Below, piece after piece: positions 58,458 through 64,000 of a DNA stretch of 64,000 nt (position 1 is the first letter of the stretch; every line of letters begins with the position of its first letter). Made by a program: the position numbers and the translations under genes. Where the stretch lies: assembly GCF_001426545.1 (NCBI RefSeq), contig NZ_LMEZ01000007.1, forward strand, positions 254,477-318,476. Reading direction: 5' to 3'. This DNA comes from Mycobacterium sp. Root135 (GTDB lineage Bacteria; Actinomycetota; Actinomycetes; Mycobacteriales; Mycobacteriaceae). The notes beneath the pieces were generated by a model. It was not told the origin of the DNA. It made no database searches and was given only the letters and a program-made list of their open reading frames with translations.

Positions 58458-59102
58458 ATGACCAGCGACATCAGCACCGCGACCGGAGTGACGGTCTACG
58501 TCGTCGACGACGATCCCGAACTGTGCGAGTCGGTCGACTGGCTGCTGGACAGCATCGGCATCAAACCCGTCATCTGTCACAGCGCGGACGCCTTCCTCGC
58601 AATCTACGACGGCAGCCACCCGGCGTGCATCGTCCTCGACGTCCGGATGCCACAGATGAGCGGGACGCGGCTGCAGGAGAAGCTCAACGAGTTCGCCGCG
58701 CACGTCGCGATCATCTTCGTCTCCGCCCACGGCGACATTCGCATGTCGGTGTCGACGTTGCAGGCCGGGGCCCTCGACTTCCTCGAGAAACCCTATGAGC
58801 CCCAACGTCTTCTCGACGCGGTTCAGGCTGGGGTCGAGCACGCGAAGAACCGCTTCCATCAGTCCGACGCGCGGAAGGCCGTGCAATCCAAGGTGGATTC
58901 ACTCACGCCGAGGGAACGCGAGATCCTCGCTCTGGTCGTCGAGGGGCTGCCGAGCCAGAACATCGCGCGCCGACTGGGAATGAGCGTCAAGACCGTCGAC
59001 GTGCACCGCACCCGGATCAAGAGCAAGACCGACGCCGACAGCATCAGCACCCTGGTGCGCGACATCCTGCGCTACGGCGTGACCATTCCCGCCCAGCCGT
59101 GA
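58458..59102 (+). CDS. FixJ/NarL-type response regulator
   Basis: This 214-residue regulator has a receiver domain (YVVDDDPELCESVDWLL, phospho-acceptor Asp61 in IVLDVRMPQMSG, Ser in IFVSAHGD, Lys in FLEKPYEP) and a LuxR-type helix-turn-helix (LTPREREILALVVEGLPSQNIARRLGMSVKTVDVHRTRIKSK). No histidine kinase is in the window. Two-component regulators are described for some iac clusters, so it likely controls the divergent and convergent iac genes. Confidence 0.9.
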   Translation: MTSDISTATGVTVYVVDDDPELCESVDWLLDSIGIKPVICHSADAFLAIYDGSHPACIVLDVRMPQMSGTRLQEKLNEFAAHVAIIFVSAHGDIRMSVSTLQAGALDFLEKPYEPQRLLDAVQAGVEHAKNRFHQSDARKAVQSKVDSLTPREREILALVVEGLPSQNIARRLGMSVKTVDVHRTRIKSKTDADSISTLVRDILRYGVTIPAQP

Positions 59103-59106
59103 CGGC

Positions 59107-60057
59107 TCAGTAGTAGTCGAGCACCAGGAGCGGGTCGGTGGTCCGAGACACGCAGACCGCCATCACTTCTCCCGCTGTGCGCTCCGCGGCGGTCAGCACG
59201 CTGTCGCGGTGGTCGGGGACGCCCTTGAGGACCTGCATGATGCACGTCCCGCAGATGCCCTCCTGACACGAGGTGTCGACGTCGCAGCCGTTCTCCTGCA
59301 GCACCTCGACGATGCTTCGGTCGGCGGGCACGTGGTAGGTCTCGCCGTCCAGTTCGACGTCGAATGGCGTGCGCTCGCCGGCGCCGGGTTGTTCGGAGGC
59401 GTGGAAGTTCTCGACGTGCACGCTGGCGGCCGGCAGGTAGCGCTCGGCGATCGCACTGACCTTGGTCATGAATCCGTCGGGACCACACACGTAGGCGTGC
59501 GTCGCCTCCGGCGCGGCAGCCAACGCACCGGCGAGCAGGCTCTCCTGGTCCTCGCGTGACGCACCGACGTGTGCGTGCAACTTCTCGGGGCACCGTTCCC
59601 TGAGTAGCGGCAGGAATGCGGCCTCGGCCTCGGTGCGCGCAAAGTAGTGCAGTTCGAAGCTAATTCCGTGCACGTCCATGTAGCGGGCCATGCTCAGCAT
59701 CGGCGTGATGCCGATTCCTGCGGCGACGAGGATGTGGTGCGTGCCGTCGGGGGCGATCTGCAGAAGGTTCCGCGGTTCACTGATCTTGAGCGTGTCGCCG
59801 ACCTGGACGTCGTGCAACGCCACCGATCCCCCGCGCGAGTTCTCCTCCCGCTTCACCGCGACCAGGTAGCTGTCCGGGTCGTCGGGACGGCTGCACAACG
59901 AGTACTGCCGGGTGACCGCGGTGGGTCCCACCACGTCGACGTGGGCGCCGGGGAGGTACCTGCCCAACGGCGTGCCGTCCGGCCGCGCCAGTTGCAGGGA
60001 CTTCACCGTCGGCGTTTCCTGCACGATGCCGGTCACGACGACGTCGATGAGTGCCAC
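59107..60057 (-). CDS. iacF: ring-hydroxylating dioxygenase reductase (IacF-like, phthalate dioxygenase reductase family)
   Basis: This 316-residue protein has an FMN/FAD domain (RQYSLCSRPDD), an NAD domain (HILVAAGIGITPMLSMARYM, YVCGPDGFM) and a C-terminal plant-type 2Fe-2S domain (DVDTSCQEGICGTCIMQVLKG). It passes electrons from NADH to the Rieske subunit. GTG 60057 opens at the first strand. It ends the leftward iac unit and is convergent with the response regulator (4 bp). Confidence 0.88.
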   Translation of the reverse strand: MALIDVVVTGIVQETPTVKSLQLARPDGTPLGRYLPGAHVDVVGPTAVTRQYSLCSRPDDPDSYLVAVKREENSRGGSVALHDVQVGDTLKISEPRNLLQIAPDGTHHILVAAGIGITPMLSMARYMDVHGISFELHYFARTEAEAAFLPLLRERCPEKLHAHVGASREDQESLLAGALAAAPEATHAYVCGPDGFMTKVSAIAERYLPAASVHVENFHASEQPGAGERTPFDVELDGETYHVPADRSIVEVLQENGCDVDTSCQEGICGTCIMQVLKGVPDHRDSVLTAAERTAGEVMAVCVSRTTDPLLVLDYY

Positions 60058-60095
60058 GGGTGTCTGCTTTCTCTCTGAGGGGTTGGGTGCGGCGT

Positions 60096-60863
60096 TCAGC
60101 GCACGTACAGGCCGCCGTTGACGTCCCAGCACGCGCCGGTCACGAAGAAGGCGTCGTCGGCCACCAGGAGGGCGACCATGTCCGCGACGAAGGACGCACT
60201 TCCCAACCGGCCAACGGGGATTCCGGCGATCACCGCCTTCAGTTTGTTCGGGGGTACGGTCGCCTTCACCACCGGAAGGTCGTGTGGGCCTGGGGCGATG
60301 GCGTTGACGGTGACACCCTTGGCGGCCAGTTCCTTGGCGAAGATCTTGGTGACGGTCAGGATGGCACCCTTCGACGCCGCGTAGTGCCCGCCGGTTGCCG
60401 TTCCGCCGTTCTGGCCCGCCAACGAGGCCATGTTCACGATCCGCCCGAATCCCTGCTCCGCCATGGCCGCTCCGAACACCTGGCACCCGAAGAAGGCGGC
60501 GTCGACGTTGGTGGTCAACACCCGGTTGAACTCGTCGGCGCCCAGCGTCATCAGGTCCGCCGCCTGGGTGACCGCCGCGTTGTTCACCACGATGGTCGGT
60601 GACCCCCAAAATCGTTGGCATTGCTTCAGACCGGAGACGAAGTCGTCACGGCTGGCGACGTCGAGACGGATGCCGCGGGCGGTGGAGCCGTCGGGTGACA
60701 GCACGGTCGCCAACGCCTCGACCGCGTCGATGGCCAGATCGGTCAGCAGCACCCGGTGGCCGTCGGAATGCAGCCGGCGGGCGATGTGCGAGCCCATCCC
60801 GCCTGCGGCCCCGGTGACGACGGCGATGCCGGTGCTCTTACTGATGGTCACAGCGGTGCTCAT
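60096..60863 (-). CDS. iacE: short-chain dehydrogenase (IacE-like)
   Basis: This 255-residue classical SDR has VVTGAAGGMGSHIARRL, VVNNAAVTQAADLM, NMASLAGQNGG and YAASKGAILTVTKIFAKELAAKGVTVNAIAPG. In iac clusters IacE acts on the hydroxylated indole-acetate intermediate. ATG 60863 overlaps the beta-subunit stop in ATGA. Confidence 0.85.
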   Translation of the reverse strand: MSTAVTISKSTGIAVVTGAAGGMGSHIARRLHSDGHRVLLTDLAIDAVEALATVLSPDGSTARGIRLDVASRDDFVSGLKQCQRFWGSPTIVVNNAAVTQAADLMTLGADEFNRVLTTNVDAAFFGCQVFGAAMAEQGFGRIVNMASLAGQNGGTATGGHYAASKGAILTVTKIFAKELAAKGVTVNAIAPGPHDLPVVKATVPPNKLKAVIAGIPVGRLGSASFVADMVALLVADDAFFVTGACWDVNGGLYVR

Positions 60864-61354
60864 AGTAGGAACCCGAACGCGCCGACCGCGTCCTCGCTGT
60901 CGATCAGCCGGGCCACCTTGAGCGAGATCTTGTCGCCGCCGCCGTCCAACGAAACCCGGTGGGTGAGTTCGGCACCGATGGTGGTGAACTTGTTGCGCTT
61001 GAACGCACTGAGGATCTGCGCCGACTTCACCGTCACGGCGTCGTCCGCCACGCTCTCGACGGTGAACCTGGACACCACGCGGACCGTGCGGGCCGCCGCC
61101 ACCGCGGACTGCGAGTAGCCCTGCAGCATGCGCTCGACACGAAGACGCCGCATCCGCTTGTCGTCGTACACCATGTTCAGCGACGACTCGAAGTCCTCGG
61201 TGTCCGGATCGATCGGGACGACGTAGCGGGCGTCGTCGGTGTACATCGACTCCCACTGCAGGTAGTCCTTGGCGTCGAGAAGTGCTGCCTCACGCCAGAT
61301 CAGCTCAATGGCGCGGAGGACGCGCGGATCGGAGAATCCCAGGACGTCAGTCAT
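60860..61354 (-). CDS. iacD: aromatic ring-hydroxylating dioxygenase beta subunit (IacD-like)
   Basis: This 164-residue protein fits the ring-hydroxylating beta family (SnoaL fold): LIWREAALLDAKDYLQWESMYTDDARYVVPID and DKRMRRLRVERMLQGYSQSAVAAARTVRVVSRF. It is a structural partner of the alpha subunit. It overlaps both neighbours (8 bp with iacC, 4 bp with iacE). Confidence 0.88.
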   Translation of the reverse strand: MTDVLGFSDPRVLRAIELIWREAALLDAKDYLQWESMYTDDARYVVPIDPDTEDFESSLNMVYDDKRMRRLRVERMLQGYSQSAVAAARTVRVVSRFTVESVADDAVTVKSAQILSAFKRNKFTTIGAELTHRVSLDGGGDKISLKVARLIDSEDAVGAFGFLL

Positions 61355-62627
61355 CGCTCATCAACTTCTTCCACATTCCGTAGGACTCCCGCATCCCCGT
61401 CTCGTCGGTGACGTGGGCGGTTGGCCAGCCCTCGGCGGTGATCCGTTCACGGTTCTCGCCCCGGTTCACCAGGATTGGCATCAGCGGGTTTCCGCCTGCT
61501 CCGATCTGCACCCGGTCCCAGCCCTCCGCGTCGTCGGGGCTGCCGAACCCGAACGGACCCTGGAAGTGCTCGTGGATGCGCAGCCGTTCCCGGTTGACGC
61601 TCTCCGGTCCGCCGTCCATCCCGATGGCCATGTGCCACACCTCGGTCACGTCGACGCTGATCGGAATCAGCACCCGGAAGAACGACGACGACATCGCGAT
61701 GTTGGGAAACATGTTGAGGTTGAAGCCGCTTCCGTGCATCGAGCGCATGTACCGGCGGATGCGCTCGGGACTGTCTCCGGCGGCGGTGAGTTCGTCCACC
61801 AGGTGTTGGAACCGCGGCTGGATCTCCTCTTCGCCGTGGTCGACGTCGAGGTCGGCGTGGGCTGCGGCCATGATCGCCACGCTGTGGCCGTTGCCCAGCG
61901 CGTGCGTCACCGCGTCGGGATCGTCCATGAACGACATCATGTTCGCGGTCTCGGCGTCGACGGACGCCATCCACGACTTGTGCACCATCGGAAAGTGGTA
62001 GCCGTCGGTGGTGTTCTCGAGCTGGATCTTCCAGTTGCCGCGAAAGCGGAACTTGTGCGCACCAAGCACCTTGGTGGGAAATCCGTTGGACTGCTTGAAG
62101 AAGCGCTCCATCCAGATCTTCGCGTCGCCAAGGAAGTCCTCGAGGGGCTCCGCATCGGCGTTGAAGGTGGCGAAGATCATCCCGAGGTAGCTCTCGGTCC
62201 GCAGCGTTTGCAGGGGGTAGTCGGCCTTGTCGACGACGCCCTCGTAGCCGTCCGGGTACGGGATTCCGCGCAGTCGCCCGTCCAGGGTGTAGGACCAGTT
62301 GTGGTACGGGCAGGTGAAGCCGTTGGCCTTGCCGCTGCGTTGGTCGCAGACGGTGGCACCGCGGTGGCGGCAGCGGTTGAGCAGGGTGTTGAAGTTGCCC
62401 TTCCGGTCCCGGTTCACGATGACGGGCTGATCCCCGACCTGGGTGGTCTTGAACGAGCCCGCCTCCGGGATCTCGCTCTCGTGGGCCACCCAGACCCAGG
62501 TCCGGTAGAAGATCTTCTTCATCTCTTCGTCGAAGATCGCGGGGTCGGTGTAGAGCTGGCCGGCCACGCGGTCGGTGCCTGCGAGGTCGCCGTACTGCGG
62601 TTCGGCGGGGCTTTCGATGGTGGTCAT
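61347..62627 (-). CDS. iacC: Rieske dioxygenase alpha subunit (IacC-like)
   Basis: This 426-residue subunit has the Rieske ligands C86, H88, C106 and H109 (NRCRHRG and CPYHNWSY) and the mononuclear iron site D208-x2-H211-x4-H216 (TDGYHFPMVH). It is the catalytic subunit with IacD and IacF. In iac pathways it acts late, leading toward catechol. ATG 62627 is the conserved start. The iacB gene is 8 bp upstream. Confidence 0.92.
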   Translation of the reverse strand: MTTIESPAEPQYGDLAGTDRVAGQLYTDPAIFDEEMKKIFYRTWVWVAHESEIPEAGSFKTTQVGDQPVIVNRDRKGNFNTLLNRCRHRGATVCDQRSGKANGFTCPYHNWSYTLDGRLRGIPYPDGYEGVVDKADYPLQTLRTESYLGMIFATFNADAEPLEDFLGDAKIWMERFFKQSNGFPTKVLGAHKFRFRGNWKIQLENTTDGYHFPMVHKSWMASVDAETANMMSFMDDPDAVTHALGNGHSVAIMAAAHADLDVDHGEEEIQPRFQHLVDELTAAGDSPERIRRYMRSMHGSGFNLNMFPNIAMSSSFFRVLIPISVDVTEVWHMAIGMDGGPESVNRERLRIHEHFQGPFGFGSPDDAEGWDRVQIGAGGNPLMPILVNRGENRERITAEGWPTAHVTDETGMRESYGMWKKLMSDD

Positions 62628-62635
62628 GGTGGTCC

Positions 62636-62998
62636 TCAGATCTCGACGTCGTCGCGAATGGTCAGTTCGCGGCCCATGCGAGCCTCGATCTTGAAGAACT
62701 TCCACAGCGCGTACTCACCGATCATGGTCGTGCGCAACAGGTTGCACACCGCCCTGACCGTCTGCTGGTCGCGCACGTCGGCCAGCACGTAACACGTCCA
62801 CGGCCAGCCGTCCGACGGACCGACCATGTGTGCGTCGTCGTCGAAGGTGCCGATGACGTCGACGCCGTCCATGTGCTTGAGGTTGGTCAGCATCGTCGAG
62901 ATGCCGATCCAGACCGGGCCGATCTCGTTCTTGGGCAGGTCGAAGAAGTTCTGGTTGTTGCCGATGCAGAACAGCGTGCGTAGCGGTTCGGTACTCAA
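62636..62998 (-). CDS. iacB: IacB-like small protein, TTG start
   Basis: This 120-residue protein has PLRTLFCIGNNQNFFDLPKNEIGPVWIGISTMLTNLKHMDGVDVIGTFDDDAHMVGP and WTCYVLADVRDQQTVRAVCNLLRTT, resembling small ferredoxin-like dimeric alpha-beta barrel proteins. It sits between iacA and iacC as iacB does. The only start is TTG 62998, supported by AGGAG (63007-63011) 8 bp upstream. Confidence 0.72.
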   Translation of the reverse strand: MSTEPLRTLFCIGNNQNFFDLPKNEIGPVWIGISTMLTNLKHMDGVDVIGTFDDDAHMVGPSDGWPWTCYVLADVRDQQTVRAVCNLLRTTMIGEYALWKFFKIEARMGRELTIRDDVEI

Positions 62999-63028
62999 GG
63001 TGGGGTCTCCTGTGAAGTGGGTGAATGG

Positions 63029-64000
63029 TTAAGGGAAGCTGGGCATCCCGGCATCGAGACCGAGCATGACCGCACCGGCGCCCTCGTAGGTGTTGGTCTG
63101 GAGCATGGCGTGCTGGGCGGGCACCAACGCGTCGCGGAGGTAGCGCTGGAGGGGGTGGTTCTCGTAGATGGCGCCCGTGCCGGCGAGGTCGAAGGCTTCC
63201 AAGACCACCCGGCGTCCAACGTGGGCGGCATGGGTTGCGCCAAGGCGCAGCAGCGCGCGGTCCTGCGCGGTGATGGTCGTACCGTCGACGGCCTTGGCCC
63301 ACACCTCGTCGGTGCTCTCGTAGAAGAATGCACGCGCCGAACGCAATTCGGCCTCGGCCTTGCCAAGCCCGGCCTTGAAGGCCGGGCGGTTGCCCTTCGC
63401 GTTGCCTCCGGTGATCGACGTGTGCGCCGCGCCGACCTCGAGGCAGTAGTCGAGCGCTCCCCGGGCCGCGCCGAGCGTGACCACCGCCAAAACCTGTGCG
63501 GCGTATGCCAGCGACGGGTACCGGGTCAGCGGCTCGTCGATGGTGGGCGCCCCACCGCGGATGAACGTCATCTCCTCTGGCACGAACAGGTTCTCGACGC
63601 GAAGTGCATGGGAGCCAGTCGCTCTCATCCCGGCGACGTCCCAGTTCTCCACGATCTCGAGGTCGCTCGGCGACACCAGCGCCGTCAGCGGTTTGCCGCC
63701 GGTCTCGGGTCCACCGGTCAGGCCGATCCCGATGAGGTCGGCGCCGCGACATCCGCTCGCGAATTGCCACACACCGGTGCACAGGTAGCCGCCAGGGACC
63801 CGCTCGGCCTCTTGCAGGGGGAACAACCCCGCCGAGAAGGCGAGATCTGGTCCGTCGGCGTAGATGTCACGCTGCGACTCGACGGGCAGCGCAGCGAGGT
63901 AGACCAAGGACGAACCGAAGCTCGACACCCATCCGGTGGCCGGATCGACCGCGGAGATGCGTTCGACGAGCTTCATGAACGTCGAGGGCGCCATCGGCTC
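63029..64000 (-). CDS. iacA: indole-3-acetate monooxygenase-like, acyl-CoA dehydrogenase fold (5' end off the right edge)
   Basis: 323 codons of a group D flavin monooxygenase are in the window. Typical features are ISAVDPATGWVSSFGSSLVYLAALP, GVWQFASGCRGADLIGIG, NWDVAGMRATGSHALRVENLFVPEEM and a helical C-terminal domain ending GTGAIYENHPLQRYLRDALVPAQHAML. No catalytic Glu base of true acyl-CoA dehydrogenases is obvious, as expected for monooxygenases. It uses reduced flavin, here probably from the reductase at 55483. It is upstream of iacB. Confidence 0.85.
   Translation of the reverse strand, partial: EPMAPSTFMKLVERISAVDPATGWVSSFGSSLVYLAALPVESQRDIYADGPDLAFSAGLFPLQEAERVPGGYLCTGVWQFASGCRGADLIGIGLTGGPETGGKPLTALVSPSDLEIVENWDVAGMRATGSHALRVENLFVPEEMTFIRGGAPTIDEPLTRYPSLAYAAQVLAVVTLGAARGALDYCLEVGAAHTSITGGNAKGNRPAFKAGLGKAEAELRSARAFFYESTDEVWAKAVDGTTITAQDRALLRLGATHAAHVGRRVVLEAFDLAGTGAIYENHPLQRYLRDALVPAQHAMLQTNTYEGAGAVMLGLDAGMPSFP

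Noticed and set aside
59095..59107. AGCCGT-G-ACGGCT dyad between the response regulator and iacF
   Set aside because: It spans the two stop codons with a one-base loop; too short to call as a terminator.
1..64000. CRISPR arrays, tRNA/rRNA genes, insertion sequences, prophage genes
   Set aside because: I looked for regularly spaced repeats, cloverleaf sequences, transposase or integrase motifs and found none.

Overview
The window looks like the chromosome of a fast-growing environmental mycobacterium (Mycolicibacterium type). It is GC-rich. Its backbone genes keep an order I recall from the M. tuberculosis Rv3280-Rv3293 region: accD5-accE5-maf, sseA-sufE-like, accA3, sigF with its anti-sigma gene, lat-lrpA, a DUF1338 gene and pcd. 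Blocks of accessory genes are spliced between these backbone genes. I see no tRNA, rRNA, CRISPR array, transposase or phage gene.

Region 1 (1-19.3 kb) is a surface polysaccharide locus interrupted by accD5-accE5-maf. Left of the interruption are GDP-mannose dehydratase genes, a methyltransferase, a family-4 glycosyltransferase and a GDP-mannose 3,5-epimerase. Right of it, between maf and sseA, are FkbM methyltransferases, a second glycosyltransferase, a secreted GH16 protein, an SGNH-like membrane protein, a chain-length regulator, a flippase, a polymerase and an acyltransferase. Together these resemble a Wzx/Wzy assembly line. Three members carry substitutions at residues normally needed for catalysis.

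Region 2 (19.7-24 kb) is backbone: sseA, a SufE-like gene, an Fe/2-oxoglutarate oxygenase-like gene and accA3. accD5 and accA3 share the same upstream sequence element.

Region 3 (24-36.2 kb) is purine catabolism wrapped around sigF: a permease fused to a decarboxylase-like domain, OHCU decarboxylase, HIU hydrolase, urate oxidase, a MocA-like nucleotidyltransferase and a xanthine-dehydrogenase-type enzyme. Malate dehydrogenase, an Lsr2 paralogue, rsbW, sigF, a CsbD gene and an Mrr-like gene are interspersed. Region 4 (36.2-40.8 kb) is lysine catabolism: lat and lrpA diverge from hglS-pcd. htpG and an SDR gene follow.

Region 5 (43.6-64 kb) is a catabolic island. pcaI-pcaJ-pcaD and a divergent LysR gene encode the lower 3-oxoadipate pathway. 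Next come two APC permeases, an aminotransferase/phospholyase-type enzyme with an APH kinase, and two tandem luciferase-like oxidoreductases. The right end is an iac-type indole-3-acetate degradation cluster: amidase, flavin reductase, ferredoxin reductase, SDR, Rieske dioxygenase alpha and beta subunits, IacB-like protein and the acyl-CoA-dehydrogenase-like monooxygenase, with an orphan FixJ-type response regulator. An iac pathway yields catechol, so the pca genes nearby could complete its degradation to succinyl-CoA and acetyl-CoA. Catechol ring-cleavage genes are not in the window. All functions are read from motifs and family resemblance by eye; no database search was run.
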